From Mucilaginibacter sp. 44-25 (GTDB lineage Bacteria > Bacteroidota > Bacteroidia > Sphingobacteriales > Sphingobacteriaceae), in the NCBI GenBank assembly GCA_001898335.1, contig MKTS01000003.1:558001-622000 (forward strand): a stretch of DNA of 64,000 nucleotides, written 5' to 3'. The position numbers and the translations under genes are program-made. Positions 42,664 to 52,165 of the stretch are shown piece by piece; within the stretch, counting starts at the first letter, position 1, and each line of letters begins with the position of its first letter. The notes under the pieces are model-generated. The model was not told where the DNA came from, made no database searches, and saw only the letters and a program-made list of their open reading frames with translations.

Positions 42664-44673
42664 TTATTTTAAAAGCGCTTTCGCTTTAGCTACAACATTA
42701 TCAACGGTAAAGCCGAAATGTTTGTACAAGTCGTCAGCTGGTGCAGATTCACCAAAGGTGGTCATACACAAGGTATCGCCTTCATCAGTGGTATATTTGT
42801 GCCAGCCTTGTGGAGATGCCATTTCAATAGCTAAACGTTTTCTGCTTGCTTTAGGCAGTACGCTTTCTTTGTAGGCAGCGTCCTGTGCCTCAAATAATTC
42901 CCATGATGGCATGCTTACCACACGGGTTGAGATACCTTCGGCTTCCAGTTTTTCCTGTGCCTGCAGGGCCAGGGCAACTTCAGAACCGGTTGCTAATAAC
43001 AACAGATCAGCATTGCCGCTTTCTTTAGAAACTACATAAGCGCCTTTTTCAAGCTCAGATGCTTTACCGTATTTATCCTGATCAAGAATTGGCAATGCCT
43101 GACGGGTGAACACCAATACAGTTGGGCCGCCTTTTTTCTCAACCGCAACTTTCCAGGCGTAAGTGGTTTCGTTGGCGTCTGCCGGACGAATAACAGTTAC
43201 GTTAGGGATAGCTCGTAATGAGGCCAAATGCTCAATAGGCTGGTGGGTAGTACCATCCTCGCCTAAGCCGATACTATCATGCGTGTATACAAATATCGGG
43301 CTGATCTTCATGATCGCCGCTAAACGGATAGGAGGGCGCATGTAATCTGCAAATTGCAGGAATGTTGCACCAAAAGGAATCAACCCTTTTGTAAGCGACA
43401 TACCATTTAACGCCGAACCCATAGCATGCTCACGGATACCAAAGTGGAAGTTGCGGCCTGCGCGGTTCTCAGACGTAAATGAGAAATCCTCTTTAAGATT
43501 AGTTTCGGTTGATGGTGCCAAATCGGCCGCGCCACCTAACAGGTTAGGCAGTGCACTTGCAATGGCGTTCAACACCTTACCTGATGCCTGGCGGGTAGCC
43601 ATTTTAGGGTCAGATGCTTTAAAGGTTGGCAATTTATCAGTCCAGCCTTGCGGAAGGTCGCCTTTGAATGCAGTTTCAAACTCGGCTGCCAATTCAGGAT
43701 ATTTCTGTTTGTATTTAGCAAAAAGCTCGTTCCATTTCTCCTCTTTCTTAACACCACGCTCGCCTTTTTCGCGGTAGTATTTCAACACCTCATCAGGCAC
43801 GTTAAATGATTTCTCCGGATCGAAGCCAAAGAATTCTTTTACCAGTTTCACCTCATCAGGGCCAAGCGGCGAACCGTGTGAACCTGCGGTACCCGATTTG
43901 TTAGGGCTACCATAAGCGATCAATGAGCGTACGCGGATCAATGATGGTTTTTGAGATTCGGCTTTAGCGTTGATCAATGCCAGTTCTAAAGCGTGAGTAT
44001 CGTTAACATCATTAACCTCCTGTACATGCCATCCATAAGCGCGGAAACGTGCGCTTACATCTTCGTTAAAGGCAATATCAGTGCTACCTTCAATAGAAAT
44101 GTGGTTATCATCGTACAAATAGATCAGGTTACCCAACTCCAGGTGGCCTGCCAGTGAAGCGGCTTCAGAAGTTACACCTTCCATCATGTCGCCATCACTT
44201 ACTATCGAGTAAATTTTGTAGTCGAAAAGATCAAAACCCGGTTTATTGTAACGCGCTGCTAAGTGTTTTTGCGCTATAGCAAAACCAACACCGTTGGCAA
44301 AGCCCTGGCCAAGCGGTCCGGTAGTTACATCAACGCCAGGTGCCAAACCGTATTCCGGGTGACCGGCAGTTTTGCTGTTTAACTGGCGGAAGTTTTTAAT
44401 ATCATCTAAAGAAAGATCATAACCGGTTAAATACAAGAAGCTGTATTGTAAAATACAAGCATGACCGGCTGATAGGATAAACCTGTCGCGGTTGGCGAAA
44501 TCAGGGTTATGCGGGTTATAGTTTAAAAACTTGGTCCACAGTACATGTCCCATCGGGGCCAAAGCCATTGCTGTGCCGGGGTGGCCAGAGTTTGCTTTTT
44601 GTACTGCATCTGCTGATAATATCCTAACGGTATTTATCGCTAATTCCTCAAGTTTTTCGTTCGGTTTTTCCAT
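42664..44673 (-). CDS. tkt: Transketolase
   Basis: A 669-residue thiamine diphosphate enzyme. The cofactor motif is GDMMEGVTSEAASLAGHLELGNLIYLYDDN; GHPGTAMALAPMGHVLW near the N-terminus and GLGEDGTTHQPIEHLASLRAIPN in the pyrimidine domain are typical, with GIREHAMG. It transfers two-carbon units in the non-oxidative branch. It follows the kinase gene by 27 bases. Confidence 0.97.
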   Translation of the reverse strand: MEKPNEKLEELAINTVRILSADAVQKANSGHPGTAMALAPMGHVLWTKFLNYNPHNPDFANRDRFILSAGHACILQYSFLYLTGYDLSLDDIKNFRQLNSKTAGHPEYGLAPGVDVTTGPLGQGFANGVGFAIAQKHLAARYNKPGFDLFDYKIYSIVSDGDMMEGVTSEAASLAGHLELGNLIYLYDDNHISIEGSTDIAFNEDVSARFRAYGWHVQEVNDVNDTHALELALINAKAESQKPSLIRVRSLIAYGSPNKSGTAGSHGSPLGPDEVKLVKEFFGFDPEKSFNVPDEVLKYYREKGERGVKKEEKWNELFAKYKQKYPELAAEFETAFKGDLPQGWTDKLPTFKASDPKMATRQASGKVLNAIASALPNLLGGAADLAPSTETNLKEDFSFTSENRAGRNFHFGIREHAMGSALNGMSLTKGLIPFGATFLQFADYMRPPIRLAAIMKISPIFVYTHDSIGLGEDGTTHQPIEHLASLRAIPNVTVIRPADANETTYAWKVAVEKKGGPTVLVFTRQALPILDQDKYGKASELEKGAYVVSKESGNADLLLLATGSEVALALQAQEKLEAEGISTRVVSMPSWELFEAQDAAYKESVLPKASRKRLAIEMASPQGWHKYTTDEGDTLCMTTFGESAPADDLYKHFGFTVDNVVAKAKALLK

Positions 44674-44700
44674 TGTTGTAAGTAAAAAAAGATAGCGTAA

Positions 44701-45456
44701 TTATTTAGTTGGGGTTGCCATTGCAACGTGAGTAACTGGGTGTTTATCCTCCTGCCACAATCTCGCCCCGCCTTTTATTCCGTCGGCGTTAGTCACAATT
44801 TTCATGTTCTTGTCCAGCTTAAAATCAAGCAGGTCAGAGTTACCGCCGCCTATATATAAGTAATCGTAGTTGAATACGGTTTTTAATATTTTAAAAACTT
44901 TACGGATACGGCGATTCCATTTTTTTTCGCCTATCTCGTCAAGCGCCTTATCGCCAATATATTGGTCGTAGTCGCGGCCCTTTGATACCGGGTGGTGCGA
45001 AACCTCCAGGTGTGGCAACAGGTGGCCATCCATCAACAGGGCTGTACCAAAGCCGGTACCAAGGGTAATCACCATTTCGAGGCCTTCGCCTTTAACAACA
45101 CCTAAGCCCTGCATGTCGGCATCATTTACCACCTGTGTATCTTGCCCAAGTGATTCGGTCAGCGTTTTTCTAAAATCGAAATCAGCCCAGAAATCTGTAC
45201 CTAAATTAGGCGCGGTCTTCACTATACCATTGCGCACATACCCTGGAAAACCGACTGAAACACGGTTATACTCGGGATAATTCTTAACCAGCGTTTTAAT
45301 AGCTTTGATCACATTATCGGGATTGGCCGGTTTAGGAGTGGCAATTTTTTCATAATCCATAGTCAGGTTTCCTTTGCTATCCAAAATGGTAGCCTTTATG
45401 CTGGAGCCGCCAATGTCAATAGATAGGATCCTGAGCTGTGAAGGTGTAGTTTTCAT
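44701..45456 (-). CDS. ppgK: ROK-type glucokinase, polyphosphate-glucokinase-like
   Basis: A 251-residue sugar kinase. LSIDIGGSSIKATILD is the phosphate-1 motif and VITLGTGFGTALLMDG the phosphate-2 motif. The region HHPVSKGRDYDQYIGDKALDEIGEKKWNRR closely resembles polyphosphate glucokinases, which can use polyphosphate or ATP to make glucose 6-phosphate. The ROK zinc-binding cysteines are absent, as in that group. It is the first gene of the pentose phosphate operon, so its product would feed zwf directly. The phosphate donor is an inference; a plain ATP glucokinase is the alternative. Confidence 0.75.
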   Translation of the reverse strand: MKTTPSQLRILSIDIGGSSIKATILDSKGNLTMDYEKIATPKPANPDNVIKAIKTLVKNYPEYNRVSVGFPGYVRNGIVKTAPNLGTDFWADFDFRKTLTESLGQDTQVVNDADMQGLGVVKGEGLEMVITLGTGFGTALLMDGHLLPHLEVSHHPVSKGRDYDQYIGDKALDEIGEKKWNRRIRKVFKILKTVFNYDYLYIGGGNSDLLDFKLDKNMKIVTNADGIKGGARLWQEDKHPVTHVAMATPTK

Positions 45457-45498
45457 GTACCGGTAATTTAGATGTATAACGGGTTTATACCGTAAATA
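45457..45498. promoter_or_regulatory. Possible regulatory sites upstream of the kinase gene
   Basis: GTACCGGTAA (45457-45466), directly before the ATG, and GGGTTTATACCGTAAATA (45481-45498) resemble the TTACCCGGTAA sites upstream of GH78 and GH42. The second copy shares the GGGTTTnTACC order seen there. The match is looser than at the other two sites. Confidence 0.35.
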
Positions 45499-45654
45499 TC
45501 ATATTTTTAAATAATAAACATTATTATTTAGTTGAGATATTCATGCCAAATAAAAGGCAATTTGCGTATAATAATGTAATCTGTATGTTACTTTATTTGC
45601 AAGTGCTTAACATAGAGCTTACAACAGCTTTTAAAAATGCAGCTTGTAAAGCGT

Positions 45655-48045
45655 TTAAAGGCTAAAGGTATTCTCCCCGGCTTTTAAATAATAGCTTTTC
45701 CCTTTCCATAAAAATACACCATCTGTACGCACAGGTAATTGTATAGCTATTAGCCATTTGTTGCCGATTTTTTGATAATTCACCTTTACCATCCCATTGG
45801 GATGCGGTACTTCACCACCTGCGTTTTGCAGTTTGTCCAGGTGCGGTTCTATTTTTATTTTGCTAAAGCCCGGCGCGTAACTATCCACCCCAAGTATGGT
45901 GCGGAAGAACTCGATATTCGGGCTTGCTCCCCAGGCATGGCAGTCAGACCGGTCGTGCTCCAGGTCTGATATCTCCGCCCAGGTGGTAAGGCCCATTTTG
46001 ATGTTATTGTGCCAGATATCCAGCCAGTTTAGATAATTATTACCCAGGCCAGCCTTTATCATAGCCTGGTGTACGTAATATTTAAAATAAATGGTAGCCG
46101 GGACAAGCGTGGTATCCGTTTGTAGTTTTCGCGCAATGTTAGATAGCTGCTGTTTTTGCGCTGCTCCGCTTAGTATGGCTAAGGCGTTAGCGTGTTGAGA
46201 ACAGGTACTTTTATCTGCATTATCCGCATAAAGCCCTTTACGGGCGTCCCAATATTTTTGGCGGATGGTTTTCTCGAGCTGCACAGAACGGGCGGTATAC
46301 GTGGCCGCGAAAGCGGGCATGCCCATTTTACTCTCCATTTCGGCAGCCTGGTGGTATGCCCATAACAATTGCATATCCAAAATGGCGGAGTTGCCGTCCT
46401 TATCCTTCGGGGGCTGACCAAAATCCCAGCCCCCGGTTCTTATCCAGTCGACAAAGTTCCAGTAAGGGACATTTTTTAGTGAACCGTCTGGCCGTTGGTA
46501 ACGGTTAAAGAAAGCCAGTACCTGGCGTGCTCCTTCCAGTTTGCTTTTTACAAAGTTGGCGTCGTTACGGTACATCCAGTAGTCGTGCAGCATGCCGATA
46601 TACCAAAGCGAAAAGGTCGAGATGATCTGCGGGCTATACGATGGATGCCTGCTTAGCGTAACACCCTCGGCCACCCGCGAATGGTCCATCTGGTTAATGG
46701 CATTGCGGGCAAGGCGGTCATCGCCGGCGTTGTAGTAAGACACCATAGCTTGTATACGCCCATCACCTATGTATTGCAGCTGCTCATAATAAGGGCAGTC
46801 ATAATAGGTTTCACCGGCGCATAACCTTGCAGTGCGCCAGCCAATATCCAGCATCTGCTGCATTTGTGGGTCGGAACTTACCAGTTTAGCTTGCCTTTTA
46901 AAGGGGAAACCGGTAAAGGTGCCGTAGATATCTTTGATGGTGAGCGGCTGCTCATGGGTAGTAATATTTACCAATATATACCTATAGGTACGGAAAGCCA
47001 TTGAGGTAAATTCCTGATCGGGAGAACCATCGGCTATCAGGCTGTCTTTCCTACCGGTAAAGCGATAGCCATCTACATTATTTCGGTTAGGCTTTACGAT
47101 CTGCCATTTGTTAGGCGTGTATGCCATCGGCGATTCGCAGTAGGTTAATGATATCCCTGCGTTATTGCCGCCGCTCATATTTAAGTTTAAATAGGCATTG
47201 GTGAGAAAGCCTTGGTCCAGTAATAGTGTAGCGGTTGTGTTAGCCGGAATGTTAAGGCTTTCTGCCCTGGCCGGGAACCCCGACGGGGCCGTAGTGCCTT
47301 TAGCGTAACGCAGCTTGTTGATGCGCTGGGTGGTTAACTCCATTTGTGGGATAGACGAGGGTACCAGCATCCAGCCAAAGGCGTTAGGGATGCCTTTAGG
47401 GTTACCATTATCCAGTTCCTGCGCATGCAGCCATTCGCCATCATCAGTATCCGCGGCCTGCCAGTTTTTTACCCGCTTGTGCATATCCACCATTTCGCCA
47501 GGGCCTGCTACATAGTAGGCCGGATAACCCAGTTTAACATTAAGCGGCGAGAAGGCGTTATCGCGTATGCAAAGCCAGCTTTTATTGGAATTGACAATTT
47601 CTTCGGCAGGAGTGTCGCCCTGAAGGATAAAAGCGGTGTATAGCGATATCTGTGCTTCAGGCCGGTCTTCGCCATCGTTCCACACCAGTGCCGCGATGGT
47701 GTTTTTGCCGCCGGTAAGGTATGGTGCTATATCAACCGTTTCGTAATTCCAGTAATAGGTATCGCCTCGCGCCGGGCCCAAAGATACCAGTGTGCCGTTC
47801 ACATAAAGTTTATAACGGTTGTCGGCCGATACATGTATCACGAATTTCGCCGGTTTGGCAGCCAGCTCAAAGGTTTTTCGGAAATGATAAACGCCGTAGG
47901 TTTTATCGGGCTCGTTAGGCAGAAATATCCAGCGCGCCTTCCACTGTTTCGAAAGCAGTTCGGGATTGATATTTTGCGCCCTTACAGCACTTAAAAAGCT
48001 TATAAACAATAAAGTGAAAAGTATTAACCGGGCAAAAGCTTTCAT
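45655..48045 (-). CDS. Secreted GH78 alpha-L-rhamnosidase
   Basis: A 796-residue protein with a signal peptide (ending SAVRAQ). The N-terminal carbohydrate-binding-like domain includes VIHVSADNRYKLYVNGTLVSLGPARGDTYYWNYETVDIAPYL; the central and C-terminal parts are the bacterial rhamnosidase (alpha/alpha)6 barrel (AGETYYDCPYYEQLQYIGDGRIQAM, WGASPNIEFFRTILGVD). GH78 enzymes release terminal alpha-L-rhamnose from pectic rhamnogalacturonan or flavonoids. A TTACCCGGTAA site lies just before it. It starts an apparent glycan-degradation group with the esterase and GH3. Confidence 0.92.
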   Translation of the reverse strand: MKAFARLILFTLLFISFLSAVRAQNINPELLSKQWKARWIFLPNEPDKTYGVYHFRKTFELAAKPAKFVIHVSADNRYKLYVNGTLVSLGPARGDTYYWNYETVDIAPYLTGGKNTIAALVWNDGEDRPEAQISLYTAFILQGDTPAEEIVNSNKSWLCIRDNAFSPLNVKLGYPAYYVAGPGEMVDMHKRVKNWQAADTDDGEWLHAQELDNGNPKGIPNAFGWMLVPSSIPQMELTTQRINKLRYAKGTTAPSGFPARAESLNIPANTTATLLLDQGFLTNAYLNLNMSGGNNAGISLTYCESPMAYTPNKWQIVKPNRNNVDGYRFTGRKDSLIADGSPDQEFTSMAFRTYRYILVNITTHEQPLTIKDIYGTFTGFPFKRQAKLVSSDPQMQQMLDIGWRTARLCAGETYYDCPYYEQLQYIGDGRIQAMVSYYNAGDDRLARNAINQMDHSRVAEGVTLSRHPSYSPQIISTFSLWYIGMLHDYWMYRNDANFVKSKLEGARQVLAFFNRYQRPDGSLKNVPYWNFVDWIRTGGWDFGQPPKDKDGNSAILDMQLLWAYHQAAEMESKMGMPAFAATYTARSVQLEKTIRQKYWDARKGLYADNADKSTCSQHANALAILSGAAQKQQLSNIARKLQTDTTLVPATIYFKYYVHQAMIKAGLGNNYLNWLDIWHNNIKMGLTTWAEISDLEHDRSDCHAWGASPNIEFFRTILGVDSYAPGFSKIKIEPHLDKLQNAGGEVPHPNGMVKVNYQKIGNKWLIAIQLPVRTDGVFLWKGKSYYLKAGENTFSL

Positions 48046-48058
48046 GGGGTAACAGGTT

Positions 48059-48069
48059 TTACCCGGTAA
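48059..48069. promoter_or_regulatory. Near-palindromic site TTACCCGGTAA before GH78
   Basis: TTACC-C-GGTAA is a perfect inverted repeat with one central base, 13 bases upstream of the GH78 ATG, within GGTTTTACCCGGTAATATTA (48055-48074). A related site precedes GH42. Confidence 0.45.
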
Positions 48070-48104
48070 TATTAAGCAATTTAACTATATACGTAGAAAT
48101 TGAC

Positions 48105-49637
48105 TTACCTGCTATTAGATTTCAATATAAAGTCGAGTGCTGCTTTATCTTCCAGAGAACGCGCCCGCGGGTTTTCGCCTAAATACATGGTTTGGCTGCT
48201 TTGCGCATTGTAAACCGGCCATACGGGTAATGACTTCCCGTTGGGGTTGCCAGTTTTTACAAAATTTACCCAGTATGATGATATTTCGTTTGCCAGTTGG
48301 CGATCAACTTGCTCAAAAGGGCGGTTTACAAAGCGGAGGTTATTAAAGGCGTAAGGTACCTCGGCAGTGTGAAAGGCGCCATATTTTATAAAGTCGCCCG
48401 TGGCCGGCATACGCCTTGTAAACCGGTACAGGAATACTTTTTTACCTTTCCCGGCTTGTACATTGGCCCAGGTATAGTTTTGTATGCCAAAGGTTAAATC
48501 ACGTGAAATGTTGATCTGCGACCGCTCCGCCTGTTCGTCGGTGTTGCCTGGAAAGTGCTTCAACCATTGTTCATAATCGTCCCGGTGTTTCGCTTTCAGG
48601 TCTGCCCGATAATCAGTGGCGCTTAATAATTTGCCTACAAAAGCATCATCCTCGTTCCAGCCACTGAGTAAAGTTACCGGATTTTCTTGCCCGGCGGCAA
48701 ATATGTCGGCTATGCTTTTAGGTAGTACATAGCCATCTATAATAGGCCTGCCGCCAAACTGTTTCAGCAGCACATCAGCGGGTAAATTACGTAATTCCTT
48801 TAGTGAATGCGCGCCGAGCTTCTCGGCGGTTTTTAGGCCTGCCTCTTCTGCCTGGGCCAGTGTTGTGCCATTATAAGGGCCGGAAATAAAGCTTGCGCCG
48901 CTTTCGGCTATGGCGTTCCTGAACAGTCCCTTTGCCAGGGGCGATGCCACCAGGCTATTTACACTCATAGAACCGGCCGACTGCCCGGCGATAGTTACCT
49001 TATCAGGGTCGCCGCCAAAAGTCGCAATGTTTTCCTTTACCCACTTAAGCGCGGCTATCTGGTCCATCAACCCATAATTACCGGAAGCATTGTGGCCTGA
49101 CTCTTTACTAAGTTCCGGGTGAGCGAAAAAGCCAAGGATACCTACCCGGTAAGTAATACTCACTAATATGATGCCTTTACGAGCAAGGGCCTCTCCATTA
49201 TAAATAGGCACGTTGGTGCCTCCGCTAACAAAGCCCCCGCCATATATCCATACCATAACGGCACGTTTCTCTTTTGATGATCTTGCCCCGGTCCAAACGT
49301 TGAGGTACAGGCAATCTTCGCTTAAAGGTTCATCCTTTATCAGGAATTCACGGGTGTATACGCCAAATTCGTTAGGTTTCGCCTGTATGGGGCTTTTAGC
49401 AAATTGGGTACAGGCTTTTACACCCTGCCAGGGTTTTACCGGCTGCGGGGCTTTCCACCGCAGATCGCCAACGGGTGGCGCAGCGAAGGGAATGCCTTTA
49501 AAAATATGTATGCTGTTATCTTTACTAACCGTTCCGGATATTTTCCCGGCTTGGGTTTGTACCACCTTCAGGTTGCTCTGCGCTATGGCATTCAACACAC
49601 CTAAACACGAAATGATTAAGATAAGTAAGCGTTTCAT
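48105..49637 (-). CDS. Secreted type-B carboxylesterase
   Basis: About 510 residues from the ATG at 49637 (MKRLLILIISCLGVLNAIAQ, a signal peptide). The nucleophile serine is in TIAGQSAGSMSV, close to the GxSxG elbow with Gln in place of the common Glu. EDCLYLNVWTGA and WIYGGGFVSGG (oxyanion hole) confirm the COesterase family. The substrate is unknown; in this setting it may remove acetyl or aryl esters from a plant glycan. It lies between GH78 and GH3. Confidence 0.9.
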   Translation of the reverse strand: MKRLLILIISCLGVLNAIAQSNLKVVQTQAGKISGTVSKDNSIHIFKGIPFAAPPVGDLRWKAPQPVKPWQGVKACTQFAKSPIQAKPNEFGVYTREFLIKDEPLSEDCLYLNVWTGARSSKEKRAVMVWIYGGGFVSGGTNVPIYNGEALARKGIILVSITYRVGILGFFAHPELSKESGHNASGNYGLMDQIAALKWVKENIATFGGDPDKVTIAGQSAGSMSVNSLVASPLAKGLFRNAIAESGASFISGPYNGTTLAQAEEAGLKTAEKLGAHSLKELRNLPADVLLKQFGGRPIIDGYVLPKSIADIFAAGQENPVTLLSGWNEDDAFVGKLLSATDYRADLKAKHRDDYEQWLKHFPGNTDEQAERSQINISRDLTFGIQNYTWANVQAGKGKKVFLYRFTRRMPATGDFIKYGAFHTAEVPYAFNNLRFVNRPFEQVDRQLANEISSYWVNFVKTGNPNGKSLPVWPVYNAQSSQTMYLGENPRARSLEDKAALDFILKSNSR

Positions 49638-49688
49638 ACTTTTCAAATTTGATCAAAAGGCGTAAATCAATTGTCCTTTAGCATACAA

Positions 49689-52019
49689 TTAGGGTCTTAC
49701 ACCGGTTTTAGTGTATTTAGCGGTGCGTGCATCTTTAATAACACCTTTCCAATTTAGGCCGTAACCAAAATCATACACATGCCCTTCAGAATCTGTGTAG
49801 CATTTCATATCCAGCGGTACATCTTCAAATTGCTTTTCTACGGCCTGCATATCAACCGGCATTTGGAGGGGTAATAACGCGGAAGGTTCGGCCTTACCTG
49901 TCATAATATCCAGGCTGGCTTGTCCCTGTACGCCAAAATCGGCAATGATAGCGGCAGCGTTCTTTTCAAACTCGCCAAATACCATAGGGTTATTAATGTT
50001 TACAGATACAATTACGGGCTTGCCTTTCATTTTCGCGTAGGTGTCATTCACCATAGCGAGGTCGGTAACGTTGGTGGTGTTTTCTGTTTTGCCTTTGTAG
50101 CTGCGGTTGGTGCTTTTCTCTAATGGGTCGCCGCCGGCAATACTGGTTGCGCGCGCGTTAGTAGCTACATAAGGCTGGTATTGTAGTGATATGGGCAAAT
50201 ACCCATTGCCTCCGCTTTTCGCGTCATCCTCGCTGTAGCCACCGTGGCCTATAGGGCTGCTGATGAATACGAGCGCATAGTCGGCCTCATCCGGGTTATC
50301 GGTAACCTTAAAGTACTTTTTAACAATATCCATGTTCACAGGATATTCCAGTTTTTCGGGATAGGGGATGCCAAGGAAGTTTTTACCGGCCGGGGTGAAT
50401 TTCTTAGGGACATAAACAGTTTTGCCGGTCTGCAATGGCAACACGTTTCCCTTATTTTTGAGCATTACAATTGATTTTAGCTGGGCCTGGTATCCGGCAT
50501 CCATAAACTCGGGCTTACCTACCGTAGCTTTGGTTTTTTCAGGGTCGAGGTAAGGGTTTTCAAATAAGCCGGTACGAAAGCTGCCTCTCAGTAACCGTAC
50601 TGCCGATTGCTCGAAACGTTCACGCATCCACTTTTCGCCATGCTCCTTAACGCCCATTTTGTAGGCTTCCAGTACGGGGGCCATGTCATTATTACCGCCA
50701 AATTGGTCAACACCGGCCATGAGTATTTTGTAATGGCGTTCGGCTAAGGTTGCTTTTTCCATCCCCCATGATTTACCGGAAAGGAAGCTGTTGATCACGG
50801 TTTCATCGCCGGTTACCAGCCAGTCGGTACAAACTACGCCATCGTAATGGTATTTGTTACGCAGCAGGTCGGTAATAATGTATTTATTATAATTATTGGC
50901 TACGTTCTCGTGGTTTTTCTTATCCTGGTTAAAGCTGATGGTGTAATAGGGCATTACCGCCGCGGCCATGCCGGTTTTGCCATTTAGTTTAAAGGCGCCA
51001 TCAGTAAAGGGAATAAGGTGCTGGTTGAAATTATTGCCGGGATAAACTGCATATTTTCCGAAACCGTAATGCGCATCGCGACCGCCCTCGCCTGCGCCGC
51101 CGCCGGGCCAGTGTTTTACCATGGCGTTTACACTGTTGTAGCCCCACCCGTCTTTTATTTCCTTATCACCTGTTGATGTCTGGAAGCCATCGATATAAGC
51201 GCGGGCCATATCCGCAGCCAGCCAGGGGTTTTCGCCGAATGTTCCGCTTACGCGGTTCCAGCGCGGGTCGCTGGCCATATCAACCTGTGGCGATAGCGCG
51301 GTGGCTATACCCAAGGCACGATATTCCTGTGCGGCAGTATGCCCGAAGTTTTGTGTAACCGATGGGTCAAACGTAGCCGCGAGGCCTAATGAGCCCGGCC
51401 ACATAGAGATAGCCCCACCTGCACCACCGTTATATTCCGCGGTGGCTATGGTGCCGTTACGCGGGTCGGAACTGTTATTGGCCGGTATGCCAAAGCCAAT
51501 ACCTTCTACAAACGCCTGTACATTATTGCTCCATTTGGCGGCTACCTCCGGGTTTTGTACCGAGGTGATCAGCACGTGGCGCACGTTATCTTCTTTCAGA
51601 AATTTCTTTTGCTGGTCAGACAGGTCATACGGAGCTGCACCGCTTTCCGTGAAAGGTTTGCCGTTGTATGTGCCCGCGAACGGGCCAACCGGTATGGTGG
51701 GGATCATCTGGTGGCGGCTGTAAAGCATCAGCCCGGCGATCTGCTCAACACTTAGTTTTGAGGCAAGGTCTTTTGCCCGTACATCAACCGGCAGACGCCA
51801 GTCTTCATATTTATCAAGCTTACCGTTTTTATTAAGGTCTTTAAAGGCATAGCCGTCAACAGTAAGGATCTTAACGCCCGATGTAGTGGTATACCCGAGT
51901 GTTTGGCCACCTTTATTGGTTACGGTGGTAATTTCTCCGTTCCTGGTTTCAGTCCATTTGGTTTGGGCATAAGCAGATGATTGCAGCAATGCAAAAAGCA
52001 GCAGGTAACTCTTTTTCAT
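49689..52019 (-). CDS. Secreted GH3 beta-glycosidase
   Basis: A 776-residue protein with a signal peptide (ending SAYAQ). GH3 N-terminal barrel motifs: WNRVSGTFGENPWLAADMARAYIDGFQ, VNAMVKHWPGGGAGEGGRDAHYGFGKYAVYPG and the nucleophile region YDGVVCTDWLVTGDE (Asp of CTDW). The C-terminal (alpha/beta) sandwich ends with YDFGYGLNWKG. GH3 covers beta-glucosidases, beta-xylosidases and related activities; specificity is not predictable. Overlap with the esterase gene is only 51 bases apart, so they may be co-transcribed. Confidence 0.92.
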   Translation of the reverse strand: MKKSYLLLFALLQSSAYAQTKWTETRNGEITTVTNKGGQTLGYTTTSGVKILTVDGYAFKDLNKNGKLDKYEDWRLPVDVRAKDLASKLSVEQIAGLMLYSRHQMIPTIPVGPFAGTYNGKPFTESGAAPYDLSDQQKKFLKEDNVRHVLITSVQNPEVAAKWSNNVQAFVEGIGFGIPANNSSDPRNGTIATAEYNGGAGGAISMWPGSLGLAATFDPSVTQNFGHTAAQEYRALGIATALSPQVDMASDPRWNRVSGTFGENPWLAADMARAYIDGFQTSTGDKEIKDGWGYNSVNAMVKHWPGGGAGEGGRDAHYGFGKYAVYPGNNFNQHLIPFTDGAFKLNGKTGMAAAVMPYYTISFNQDKKNHENVANNYNKYIITDLLRNKYHYDGVVCTDWLVTGDETVINSFLSGKSWGMEKATLAERHYKILMAGVDQFGGNNDMAPVLEAYKMGVKEHGEKWMRERFEQSAVRLLRGSFRTGLFENPYLDPEKTKATVGKPEFMDAGYQAQLKSIVMLKNKGNVLPLQTGKTVYVPKKFTPAGKNFLGIPYPEKLEYPVNMDIVKKYFKVTDNPDEADYALVFISSPIGHGGYSEDDAKSGGNGYLPISLQYQPYVATNARATSIAGGDPLEKSTNRSYKGKTENTTNVTDLAMVNDTYAKMKGKPVIVSVNINNPMVFGEFEKNAAAIIADFGVQGQASLDIMTGKAEPSALLPLQMPVDMQAVEKQFEDVPLDMKCYTDSEGHVYDFGYGLNWKGVIKDARTAKYTKTGVRP

Positions 52020-52060
52020 GAACAGTAATAGTTAAAGCGGTTTGGCTAATTGGTTTTCAG

Positions 52061-52080
52061 CGCATTGGGTTTTCAATGCG
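52061..52080. other. Hairpin between the phytochrome and GH3 genes
   Basis: CGCATTG (52061-52067) and CAATGCG (52074-52080) form a perfect 7-bp stem with loop GGTTTT. There is no clear T tract on the minus strand, so a terminator call would be weak. It lies 42 bases before the GH3 start and could be an operator. Confidence 0.3.
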
Positions 52081-52165
52081 TCATTAATACACAATGCTAA
52101 CTATTAAATTTAACAAATACAAATGTTAAATATCCGCGTCCCTAATATCCGGTAAGTAGTAAAGC

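Noticed and set aside
49637..49646. TTG start adding three residues to the carboxylesterase
   Set aside because: The ATG at 49637 gives a normal signal peptide, and the added residues do not improve it.
45655..52019. Polysaccharide utilisation locus with SusC/SusD
   Set aside because: Glycosidases and an esterase are present, but no TonB-dependent receptor, SusD-like lipoprotein or hybrid regulator occurs in the window.
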